Part shown: positions 32,872-40,250 of the stretch, piece after piece | How positions within the stretch are numbered: position 1 is the stretch's first letter | Layout of the letters: each line of letters opens with the position of its first letter | DNA from: Arhodomonas sp052060015 | GTDB taxonomy: Bacteria; Pseudomonadota; Gammaproteobacteria; Nitrococcales; Nitrococcaceae | Reading direction: 5' to 3' | Assembly: GCF_052060015.1 (NCBI RefSeq) | Contig: NZ_JBPODZ010000005.1 | Span: 217,677 to 281,676 of the forward strand | DNA: 64,000 bases | Translations under genes and position numbers: made by a program | Notes under the pieces: model-generated | What the model was told of the DNA's origin: nothing | Databases searched by the model: none | What the model saw: the letters and a program-made list of their open reading frames with translations, nothing else

Positions 32872-33828
32872 ATGCGCGGCAGTCGACTCCTGCTGATACT
32901 GGCGGTGGCGCTGATCGCGGTACTGCCCCTGATCGCCCCGTGGAGCAAGACCTTCCTGGTGCTCGCCCTGGCCAAGGGCCTGGCGGTGCTCGGCATCGTC
33001 GTGTTACTCCGGGCCGGCCAGGTCTCTTTCGGTCACGCCCTGTTCTTTGCCGCCAGTGCGTACGTGGCTGCATTCGCCGCCCGGGCGTTGAGCGGCGGTG
33101 AGCTCATCACCCTGCTGGTGATCGGGGCGTTCGGCAGCGGCGTGCTCGGCCTGCTGGTCGGGCTGTTCGTGGTGCGCTACCGGTATATCTTCTTCGGCAT
33201 GCTGAACCTGGCCTTTTCCATGGTCTTCTACGCGATCCTGGAGAAGTTCTACCACTACACGGGCGGCAGCGACGGGCTGACCCTGCCGCGGCCCACCATC
33301 CTGGGCGTGGAATTGGAGCGCCAGCCCTTCGAGTACGCCCTGTTTTACGTCGCCCTCGGCGTGGCCGTGGTGCTCACCTACCTGGTCCATCGTTATCTGC
33401 GCTCGGCACCGGGCCAGGCGCTGGCGGCGATCAAGACCAACGAGACGCGCCTTGAATACCTCGGGGTCAGCCCCCGCGGCATCCTGCTGGTGGCCTACGT
33501 CATCTCGGCCATGCTCGCCGGTGTCGGCGGCGTGTTGGCGGCGGCGATGCAGGGGCTGGTGACGCCGGAGTACGCCTTCTGGGTGCGCTCGGGTGAGTTC
33601 GTGTTCATCGCCATTCTCGGGGGTGCCGGCCACGTAGTGGGTGCCTTCGCCGGCGCCCTGGTCTACGAGGGCGTGCGCATGTACGCCGCGGCCTACGCCG
33701 CCGGCATGTGGCAGCTGTTGCTCGGTGCGGCGCTGCTCGTCATCGTGCTGTTCGCCTCCGAGGGCCTGGTGGGCCTGTGGCGGCGGGTGAGGGGACGTGT
33801 GGTGGCGGCAGGGAGGGTGGCGCCATGA
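32872..33828 (+). CDS. livM: Liv-type ABC transporter permease
   Basis: A 318-residue permease of the LivM type, with about nine spans: LLRAGQVSFGHALFFAASAYVAAFAAR, the FGMLNLAFSMVFYAILEKFYHYTGGSDGL segment (TGGSDG is the LivM signature) and AIKTNETRLEYLGVSPRGILLVAYVISAMLAGVGG. It begins two bases after livH and overlaps livG by four bases. No unusual features. Confidence 0.94.
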   Translation: MRGSRLLLILAVALIAVLPLIAPWSKTFLVLALAKGLAVLGIVVLLRAGQVSFGHALFFAASAYVAAFAARALSGGELITLLVIGAFGSGVLGLLVGLFVVRYRYIFFGMLNLAFSMVFYAILEKFYHYTGGSDGLTLPRPTILGVELERQPFEYALFYVALGVAVVLTYLVHRYLRSAPGQALAAIKTNETRLEYLGVSPRGILLVAYVISAMLAGVGGVLAAAMQGLVTPEYAFWVRSGEFVFIAILGGAGHVVGAFAGALVYEGVRMYAAAYAAGMWQLLLGAALLVIVLFASEGLVGLWRRVRGRVVAAGRVAP

Positions 33829-34568
33829 GCGAGGCACTGATCGAGGCGCGGGGCTTGCAGATCGAGTTCGGTGGCGTGAAGGCCGCCGATGGTGTGGACC
33901 TCTCCGTGCGGGAGTCGGACCACCTCGCCATCATCGGGCCCAACGGGGCCGGCAAGACCACGTTCCTGAATATCTGCACCGGTTATCTCCGGCCCAAGGC
34001 GGGCACGGTGCACTTCGACGGCACGGAGATCACGGGGCGCAGCCCGCGCTGGATCACCCAGCGCGGCATCGCACGGGCATTCCAGATCCCACAGCTCTTC
34101 CTCGAGCACACGGTGATCGAGAACATGCTCATCGCCGCCTCTGCCCGGGACCGGGTGCGCTCGCTGTGGCGGCCGATGTCGGCCTCCGGGGCCCGCCGGG
34201 AAATGCTCGATCTACTGGAGCTCATGGGGGTGGCGGATCTCGCCGGTCAGGTGGTCACCGCCCTGCCCGAGGGCCAGCGCAAGCTCATCGATATCGCGCT
34301 GGCGCTGGCGCTCAAGCCCCGGGTGCTGCTCATGGACGAGCCCACCAGCGGGGTGAGCTCCCAGGAGAAGTTCCAGATCATGGACACCCTGATCGGCGTG
34401 CTGGCGCACCAGAAGGTCACTGCCGTGTTCGTCGAGCACGACATGGAGATGGTGGAGCGCTATGCCGAGCGGGTGGCGGTCTGGGACGCCGGCAAGATCC
34501 GCATCGAAGGGACCCCCGCGGAGGTACTGGCCGACGCGGGCGTGCAACGCGACGTCATTGGGTTGTAG
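33825..34568 (+). CDS. livG: Liv-type ABC transporter ATPase
   Basis: A 247-residue ATP-binding subunit. Walker A GPNGAGKTT, a Q-loop region, Walker B VLLMDEPTSGVS and the switch His of VFVEHDMEMV are present. The ABC signature, normally LSGGQ or LAYGQQ, reads LPEGQRKL, a variant. The ATG at 33825 overlaps the livM stop (ATGA) and is preceded by AGGGAGGG. It pairs with LivF to form the nucleotide-binding dimer. Confidence 0.93.
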   Translation: MSEALIEARGLQIEFGGVKAADGVDLSVRESDHLAIIGPNGAGKTTFLNICTGYLRPKAGTVHFDGTEITGRSPRWITQRGIARAFQIPQLFLEHTVIENMLIAASARDRVRSLWRPMSASGARREMLDLLELMGVADLAGQVVTALPEGQRKLIDIALALALKPRVLLMDEPTSGVSSQEKFQIMDTLIGVLAHQKVTAVFVEHDMEMVERYAERVAVWDAGKIRIEGTPAEVLADAGVQRDVIGL

Positions 34569-34571
34569 GCC

Positions 34572-35276
34572 ATGTTGCGATTTGACGGTATCAATGCGCG
34601 TATCCAGGGCGTACAGGTGTTGCGCGGGCTCGGTTTCACCCTCCAGCCGGGGACCACGGCGGCGCTCATCGGCCGCAACGGCGCGGGCAAGACCACCACC
34701 CTGCGCACGGTGATGGGGTTCGTCGCGCCGGAGAGTGGCTCGCTCTACCTGGGGGATCAATGCCTGGACGCGGTGCCCGCCCACGAGCGTCCGGGGCTGG
34801 GCATCGGTTATGCCCCGGAAGACCGGCGCCTTTTCGCGGCCTTCAATGTTCGCGAGAACATCCTGCTTCCGGCCCGGGCGGCAAAGGTCCCGGCGGAGGA
34901 GATCCGGCGCCGTCTGGAAGGGATCTACGAGGTCCTGCCGGAGCTCCGGGAACTGGCGGAACGCCCGGCCGGTAACGTCAGCGGCGGGCAGGGCAAGATG
35001 GTGGCACTGGGCCGGGCGCTGATGATCGGCACCAAGGTGGTGCTGCTCGACGAGCCCTTCCAGGGCCTGGCCCCGGCACTGGCGAACCGCTACGCGGAAG
35101 CGCTTCGTACCCTGCGCGAGCGCGACCGCGACATCACCCTGCTGGTCACGGAATCCAATCCGGCGCTGCTGCGGCAGCTCGCCGATCGCACATTCGTCAT
35201 CGAACGCGGTGAGGTCACCGAGGGTGGCAGCGATGCCGCCGCCGGCCCGCCCGCCGCGGAGGAGGAGGTCTCATGA
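34572..35276 (+). CDS. livF: Liv-type ABC transporter ATPase
   Basis: A 234-residue ATP-binding subunit of LivF type: Walker A GRNGAGKTTTLRTVMG, the LivF-type GIGYAPEDRRLFAAFNVRENI block, signature VSGGQGKM, and Walker B VVLLDEPFQGLAP. The switch region reads LLVTESNPALL where LivF proteins usually have VEQN, so, as in most LivF, no catalytic switch histidine is present. It starts three bases after livG and overlaps the aldehyde dehydrogenase start by four bases, tying the transporter to the catabolic genes in one operon. Confidence 0.92.
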   Translation: MLRFDGINARIQGVQVLRGLGFTLQPGTTAALIGRNGAGKTTTLRTVMGFVAPESGSLYLGDQCLDAVPAHERPGLGIGYAPEDRRLFAAFNVRENILLPARAAKVPAEEIRRRLEGIYEVLPELRELAERPAGNVSGGQGKMVALGRALMIGTKVVLLDEPFQGLAPALANRYAEALRTLRERDRDITLLVTESNPALLRQLADRTFVIERGEVTEGGSDAAAGPPAAEEEVS

Positions 35277-36748
35277 GTAGCCAACGGCTCGACATCTCGC
35301 CGGAGGGTGGGGCGGTCAGCATTCTTATTAACAACGAATGGCGGGCGGCTGCGGGGGGCGGCGCTATCCCCGTGTACGCGCCATCGGACGACGGCCAGTT
35401 CGCCCAGATCGCTCGCGGCGGAGCCGCGGAGGTGGACGGGGCGGTGGCCGCGGCGCGGGAGGCCTTCGAGCGTGGTGATTGGGGCCGGCTCACCGCCACC
35501 GAGCGCGGCCGGCTGCTGATGAAGGTCGGCGAGCTGATCCAGGCCAATGCCGAGGAGCTGGCCCAGCTCGAGAGCCGCGATACCGGCAAGCCGCTCAGCC
35601 AGGGCCGGGCGGACATGGCGGCGGCGGCCCGCTACTTCGAGTATTACGGCGCGGCGGCGGACAAGGTCCATGGCGAGACCATCCCCTTCCTGGAGGGCTA
35701 CACGGTGATGGCCCTGCGCGAGCCCTTCGGGGTGACGGCCCACATCATCCCCTGGAACTACCCGGCCCAGATGTTCGGCCGCTCGCTGGCACCGTCGCTC
35801 GCCATGGGTAACGCCACGGTGATCAAGCCTGCCGAGGAGGCGTGCCTGCTGCCGCTGCGTATCGCCGATCTCGCCATCGAGGCGGGCCTGCCCGCCGGCG
35901 CCATCAACGTGGTCACGGGGTTGGGCGAGGAGGCCGGGGCGCCGCTGGCCGCGCACCCGGGTATCGACTTCCTAGCCTTCACCGGCTCCCCGGAGGTCGG
36001 GACCCTGGTGCAGCAGGCGACGGCCCGCAACCACGTGGGCTGCGTGCTGGAGCTCGGCGGCAAGTCCCCGCAGATCGTCTTCGAGGATGCGGATTTCGAC
36101 GCCGTGCTGCCGGTGGTGCAGAAGGCCATCGTCCAGAACGCCGGCCAGACCTGCTCCGCGGGCAGCCGCGTGCTGGTCCAGGAGAGCGTCTACGACGAGT
36201 TCGTGGGGCGGCTCAAGGAGGCCTTCAGCGGCCTGGTCACCGCCAGTCACGATGCCGACGCCAACTGCGGCCCCCTGGTCAGCCGTGACCAGCAGCAGCG
36301 GGTGCAGCGCATGCTCACCGCCGCCGAGGCCGACGGTATCCCGGTGATCTCCCGTGGCGGCATCGCCGAGGGTACCCCGGCGTCGGGCTACTACGTGGCC
36401 CCCACCCTGCTCGGCCCCGTCCCCAGGGACCACACCATCGCCCGCGAGGAGGTCTTCGGGCCGGTGCTCTGTGCGATCCCCTTCCGCGACGAGGCCGATG
36501 CCGTTGAGCTTGCGAACAGCACGGACTATGGGCTGGTGGCGGGCATCTGGACTCGCGACGGGGCCCGGCAGATGCGCATGGCGCGAAAGGTGCGCGCCGG
36601 CCAGGTATTCATCAACGGTTACGGCGCCGGCGGCGGTATCGAGCTGCCCTTTGGCGGTATGAAGAAGAGCGGCCACGGCCGCGAGAAGGGCTTCGAGGCC
36701 CTGCGTGAGTTCTCGGTGGTCAAGACCATCGTGCTCAATCACGGGTGA
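35273..36748 (+). CDS. NAD(P)-dependent aldehyde dehydrogenase
   Basis: A 491-residue ALDH-superfamily enzyme that oxidises an aldehyde to the acid. The cofactor segment IIPWNYPAQM, the general base E260 in LELGGKSPQ and the nucleophile C294 in GQTCSAGSRV are at usual spacing. Overlap with livF (ATGA) shows it is cotranscribed with the transporter. Closest in style to betaine- or gamma-aminobutyraldehyde-type ALDHs; the substrate is unknown. It is followed by the first of two structured repeat elements rather than directly by the next gene. Confidence 0.94.
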   Translation: MSSQRLDISPEGGAVSILINNEWRAAAGGGAIPVYAPSDDGQFAQIARGGAAEVDGAVAAAREAFERGDWGRLTATERGRLLMKVGELIQANAEELAQLESRDTGKPLSQGRADMAAAARYFEYYGAAADKVHGETIPFLEGYTVMALREPFGVTAHIIPWNYPAQMFGRSLAPSLAMGNATVIKPAEEACLLPLRIADLAIEAGLPAGAINVVTGLGEEAGAPLAAHPGIDFLAFTGSPEVGTLVQQATARNHVGCVLELGGKSPQIVFEDADFDAVLPVVQKAIVQNAGQTCSAGSRVLVQESVYDEFVGRLKEAFSGLVTASHDADANCGPLVSRDQQQRVQRMLTAAEADGIPVISRGGIAEGTPASGYYVAPTLLGPVPRDHTIAREEVFGPVLCAIPFRDEADAVELANSTDYGLVAGIWTRDGARQMRMARKVRAGQVFINGYGAGGGIELPFGGMKKSGHGREKGFEALREFSVVKTIVLNHG

Positions 36749-36764
36749 TGGACGAATGAAGGGA

Positions 36765-36880
36765 GCACGCGGGCGGGACGTATCGGCGCCGGGAGCGTCG
36801 GCGGCCATGGACGGCCGCCGCCGAGCGTACAGGGATGTATTCACAGCGTCTCCCGGCGCCGATACGTCCCGCCTGCGTGC
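36765..36880 (+). repeat. structured element 1: long stem around CsrA-like core
   Basis: A 31-base left arm (36765-36795) pairs with a right arm (36850-36880) at 30 of 31 positions; the mismatch becomes G-U in RNA. Between them is a 54-base core (36796-36849). It forms an eight-bp hairpin CGGCGGCC/GGCCGCCG with loop ATGGAC, then a second hairpin around AGGGAT. GTACAGGGATGT at 36828-36839 exactly matches the CsrA SELEX consensus RUACARGGAUGU on the coding strand. The two GGA triplets are 24 bases apart, within the range one CsrA dimer can bridge. The element fills the spacer before the SDR gene. A homologous core with different arms stands at 37685-37792. Confidence 0.75.
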
Positions 36881-36927
36881 GGTCCAGTCCCCCCGATACC
36901 AGTGATGGAATAACGGAGGAGAGTCCC

Positions 36928-37677
36928 ATGCGGATGCAAGACAGGATCGCGGTGGTCACCGGTGCCGCCTCGGGTTTCGGCGCGGAGATCGCCCGGGTGT
37001 TCGCCCGGGAGGGCGCGAAGGTGGTGGTCGCCGACCTCAACGAGGACGGCGCCAAGGCGGTGGCCGCCGAGATCGGCGACAGCGCCGTTGGCGTGCGCGC
37101 TGACGTCGCCGACCGCGCCGACGTGAAGGCGATGATCGACACCGCCATCGAGCGCTTCGGTGGTTTCGACACCATCGTCAACAACGCCGGCTACACCCAT
37201 ATCAACCAACCGTTGATGGATGTCACCGAGGAGGACTTCGACCGCTGCTACTCGGTCAACGTCAAGGCCATCTACCTGGCCACCCTGGAGGCGGTGCCCC
37301 ACTTCCGTAAGCGCGGCGGCGGCAACATCATCAACATCGCCTCCACCGCCGGCATCCGGCCGCGGCCCGGGCTGACCTGGTACAACGGCAGCAAGGGCGC
37401 GGCGCTGATGACCAGCAAGTCCATGGCCGTGGAGCTCGGCCCGGAGAACGTCCGCGTCAACGCCATCTGCCCGGTGATCGGCGAGACCGGCATGCTCGAG
37501 CGTTTCATGGGCGTGCCGGACACACCGGAGAACCGCAAGAAGTTCCTCGCGACCATCCCGCTGGGGCGGATGTCCCGGCCCTCGGATGTGGCCAATGCGG
37601 CGCTGTATCTGGCCAGCGACGAGGCGGAGTTCATCAGCGGCGTGGCGCTGGAGGTGGACGGGGCGCGCTGCGTTTGA
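36928..37677 (+). CDS. short-chain dehydrogenase/reductase
   Basis: A 249-residue classical SDR. The cofactor motif TGAASGFG lies near the N-terminus, NNAG (in IVNNAGYTH) follows, and the catalytic pair is Y152 and K156 in WYNGSKGA; IINIAS supplies the Ser. The family acts as alcohol or 3-hydroxyacyl dehydrogenase with NAD(P). The ATG at 36928 follows GGAGGAGA. It lies between the two structured repeat elements. Substrate is unknown; in this operon oxidation of a hydroxyl intermediate upstream of the aldehyde dehydrogenase is a reasonable inference. Confidence 0.93.
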   Translation: MRMQDRIAVVTGAASGFGAEIARVFAREGAKVVVADLNEDGAKAVAAEIGDSAVGVRADVADRADVKAMIDTAIERFGGFDTIVNNAGYTHINQPLMDVTEEDFDRCYSVNVKAIYLATLEAVPHFRKRGGGNIINIASTAGIRPRPGLTWYNGSKGAALMTSKSMAVELGPENVRVNAICPVIGETGMLERFMGVPDTPENRKKFLATIPLGRMSRPSDVANAALYLASDEAEFISGVALEVDGARCV

Positions 37678-37684
37678 CCGTCGC

Positions 37685-37792
37685 TCGGGGAGGGACAGTG
37701 CGGCGGCGGACCGTCTGCGGCCAGGGACGGCCGCAGTCGAGCGTACAGGGACGTATTCACAGCGTGTCCGCCGCCGCATTGCCCCTCCCCGA
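37685..37792 (+). repeat. structured element 2: long stem around CsrA-like core
   Basis: A 27-base left arm (37685-37711) pairs with a right arm (37766-37792) at 25 of 27 positions. The arms share no evident similarity with those of element 1. The 54-base core (37712-37765) matches the core of element 1 at 49 of 54 positions, and two of the differences are paired: the hairpin is CTGCGGCC/GGCCGCAG instead of CGGCGGCC/GGCCGCCG. Loops read AGGGAC in both hairpins, with GTACAGGGACGT differing from the CsrA consensus at one base. It fills the spacer between the SDR and flavoprotein genes. Confidence 0.75.
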
Positions 37793-37850
37793 AGGCCCTA
37801 CCGTCCCGTGCTGGGGCGATCTGTGAATGAACTGGAGTAACGATAGACCG

Positions 37851-39644
37851 ATGTCCGCCGCTGAGCCGATCATCGAGCACAACCACGACGTGGTGGTCGT
37901 GGGCGCCGGGGGCGCCGGCCTCCGGGCCACCCTGGGCATGGCCGCCCAGGGGCTCGATACCGCCTGCGTCACCAAGGTGTTCCCCACCCGCAGCCATACC
38001 GTGGCCGCCCAGGGGGGCATAGCGGCGGCGCTCGGGAACATGGACGAGGACGACTGGCGCTGGCATGCCTACGACACCATCAAGGGTTCGGATTGGCTCG
38101 GTGACCAGGACGCCATCGCGCACATGTGCGAGGCGGCGCCAGCGGCGATCCGGGAGCTCGAGCACTACGGCGTGCCGTTCTCGCGAACGGGGGGCGGCCG
38201 GATCTATCAGCGCCCACTCGGCGGGCACAGCACCCGTTTCGGCGAGGGCCGCGCCAATCGGGCCTGTGCCGCTGCCGATCGCACCGGGCATGCCATTCTG
38301 CACACCCTCTACCAGCAGTCGCTGAAGCACCAGGCGGAGTTCTATATCGAGTTCTTCGCCATCGACCTGATCATGGACGATAGCGGTGCCTGTCGAGGGG
38401 TCATCGCCCTGGAGCTTGCCACGGGCCGGGTCCACCGCTTTCGCGCCCGCGTCACTGTGCTCGCCACCGGCGGTTACGGCCGGGCGTACTTCTCCTGCAC
38501 CTCCGCGCACACCTGCACCGGCGACGGGGCCGGCATGGTCCTGCGGGCCGGGTTGCCGCTGCAGGACATGGAATTCGTGCAGTTCCACCCCACCGGCATC
38601 TATGGCTCGGGGTGCCTGATCACCGAGGGGGTGCGCGGCGAGGGCGGATATCTCACCAACGCCGACGGTGAGCGCTTTATGGAGCGCTATGCCCCGAATG
38701 CCAAGGACCTGGCCTCCCGGGATGTGGTCAGCCGGGCCATGACCATCGAGATCCGTGAGGGCCGCGGGGTCGGTGCGGAGGGCGATCACATCCACCTCCA
38801 CCTCGCCCACCTGGGCGCGGAGGTGATCAACGAGCGCCTACCGGGGATCGTGGAGACGGCGCGGATCTTCGCCGGGATCGACGTCACCCGTGCGCCTATC
38901 CCCGTGTTGCCGACGGTGCACTACAACATGGGCGGCATCCCCACCAACCGGCACGGGGAGGTGGTGGCCCCCGACCACGGGGACCCGGAGGCCGTGGTGC
39001 CGGGCCTGATGGCCATCGGAGAGGCCGCCTGCGTCTCCGTCCATGGTGCCAACCGCCTGGGGTCCAATTCCCTGCTGGATCTCATCGTCTTCGGCCGGGC
39101 GGCGGCCCGGCGCGCCGCCGTGATCCTGGGGGAGGCCGGCGCCGATCGTGGCAGGCTGCCGACGAGCGCCTCCGAGCCCGCCCTCGAGCGACTGGACCGG
39201 CTCCGTAACGCCCGCGGGGATATACCCACCGCGCGACTCCGCGCCCGGATGCAACGGGACATGCAGGACTACGCTGCCGTCTTCCGCACCGGCGAGACGC
39301 TGGATGAGGGTCGCCGGCGCATCGACGCCCTGCTGGACGGCTTCGCCGACGTCTCGGTCAGCGACCGCGGTCTGGTCTGGAATACGGATCTGGTGGAAAC
39401 CCTGGAGCTGGAGAACCTGCTGGGCTGTGCGGCCACCACGGTCCACGCGGCGGCGGAACGTACCGAGAGCCGCGGCGCCCACGCCCGGGAGGACTACCCC
39501 GATCGGGACGACACGCAGTGGCTGCATCACAGCCTCAACTGGCTGGACGGCGGTACCGCGGTGCGCCTGGGCCGGCGGCCGGTGCGCATGAACACGGACC
39601 ACCCCGAACTGGAAACGGTACCCCCGGTGGCCCGGGTGTATTGA
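37851..39644 (+). CDS. SdhA/FrdA-type flavoprotein, stand-alone
   Basis: A 597-residue flavoprotein clearly related to succinate dehydrogenase subunit A. FAD fold GAGGAG (18-23); SHTVAAQGG with H49, the covalent FAD site; QFHPTG, RGEGGYL, GERFMERYAPNAKDLASRDVVSR and HGANRLGSNSLLDLVVFG-like blocks carrying the substrate His and Arg residues. The C-terminus TESRGAHAREDYPDRDD is also typical. No iron-sulfur or membrane-anchor subunit gene adjoins, so electrons must go elsewhere or it partners the housekeeping SdhBCD. It probably oxidises or reduces a dicarboxylate of the pathway. The ATG at 37851 is chosen over 37827 because only it has an upstream GGAG. Confidence 0.88.
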   Translation: MSAAEPIIEHNHDVVVVGAGGAGLRATLGMAAQGLDTACVTKVFPTRSHTVAAQGGIAAALGNMDEDDWRWHAYDTIKGSDWLGDQDAIAHMCEAAPAAIRELEHYGVPFSRTGGGRIYQRPLGGHSTRFGEGRANRACAAADRTGHAILHTLYQQSLKHQAEFYIEFFAIDLIMDDSGACRGVIALELATGRVHRFRARVTVLATGGYGRAYFSCTSAHTCTGDGAGMVLRAGLPLQDMEFVQFHPTGIYGSGCLITEGVRGEGGYLTNADGERFMERYAPNAKDLASRDVVSRAMTIEIREGRGVGAEGDHIHLHLAHLGAEVINERLPGIVETARIFAGIDVTRAPIPVLPTVHYNMGGIPTNRHGEVVAPDHGDPEAVVPGLMAIGEAACVSVHGANRLGSNSLLDLIVFGRAAARRAAVILGEAGADRGRLPTSASEPALERLDRLRNARGDIPTARLRARMQRDMQDYAAVFRTGETLDEGRRRIDALLDGFADVSVSDRGLVWNTDLVETLELENLLGCAATTVHAAAERTESRGAHAREDYPDRDDTQWLHHSLNWLDGGTAVRLGRRPVRMNTDHPELETVPPVARVY

Positions 39645-39657
39645 GGAGGTTACGGCC

Positions 39658-40245
39658 ATGGACACAACGGCGCGGCGCGAGCAACGCGTCACCGAAACCC
39701 TGGCACGGGTGCGCGGGCTGCTGCCGGGGGAACCCGATGGGCGCGCCCCCCTGGAGGAGGCGCTGCGGGTGCTGATCGAGCTCGCTGCCGAGCGTGAGCT
39801 CTGGGGAGAGGGGGATTTCCCGCCGCCCGAGGGCGAGGAGCGGCAGGCGCGCTACCTCATCAACGAGGACCCGGACCGGCGCTACGCCCTCTACCTCAAC
39901 GTCATGCGTCCCGGTAAGCGAATCCCGCCGCACAACCACACCACCTGGGCCTGTGTGGCGGCGGTGAATGGCATCGAGCACAACGAGCTCTACGTGCGCC
40001 TGGATGACGGCGCCCAGCCCGGTCGTGCGCGAGTCGAGCCCGCCGGTGCCTTGGATGTGGGTCCCGGCGGCGGCGTCGCGCTCCTCGGTGACGACATTCA
40101 CGCCGTGGAGATCCGTGGCGAGCAGGTCATCCGCCACCTACACCTCTACGGGCGTGCCCTGGAGACGCTGACCGGCCGGCTGACCTTTGACCCCGATTCC
40201 GGCACCTGCCGCCCCATGGCGGTGGGCGTGCAGACCCGGCGCTGA
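39658..40245 (+). CDS. thiol (cysteine-type) dioxygenase, cupin fold
   Basis: A 195-residue cupin of the cysteine dioxygenase family. The 3-His iron site is H92 and H94 in PPHNHTTW and H148 in GDDIHAVE. There is no cysteine at the position next to the second His, so it lacks the Cys-Tyr crosslink of mammalian enzymes, as do most bacterial members. These enzymes oxidise a thiol (cysteine, 3-mercaptopropionate or mercaptosuccinate) to a sulfinate with O2 in the cytoplasm. It is 13 bases after the flavoprotein and five bases before the rhodanese gene. The substrate is not determinable from sequence. Confidence 0.85.
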   Translation: MDTTARREQRVTETLARVRGLLPGEPDGRAPLEEALRVLIELAAERELWGEGDFPPPEGEERQARYLINEDPDRRYALYLNVMRPGKRIPPHNHTTWACVAAVNGIEHNELYVRLDDGAQPGRARVEPAGALDVGPGGGVALLGDDIHAVEIRGEQVIRHLHLYGRALETLTGRLTFDPDSGTCRPMAVGVQTRR

Positions 40246-40250
40246 GGCCC

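Noticed and set aside
36765..37792. Intrinsic terminators or integron attC sites
   Set aside because: No T-tract follows either stem, and no integrase or attC consensus core sites are present.
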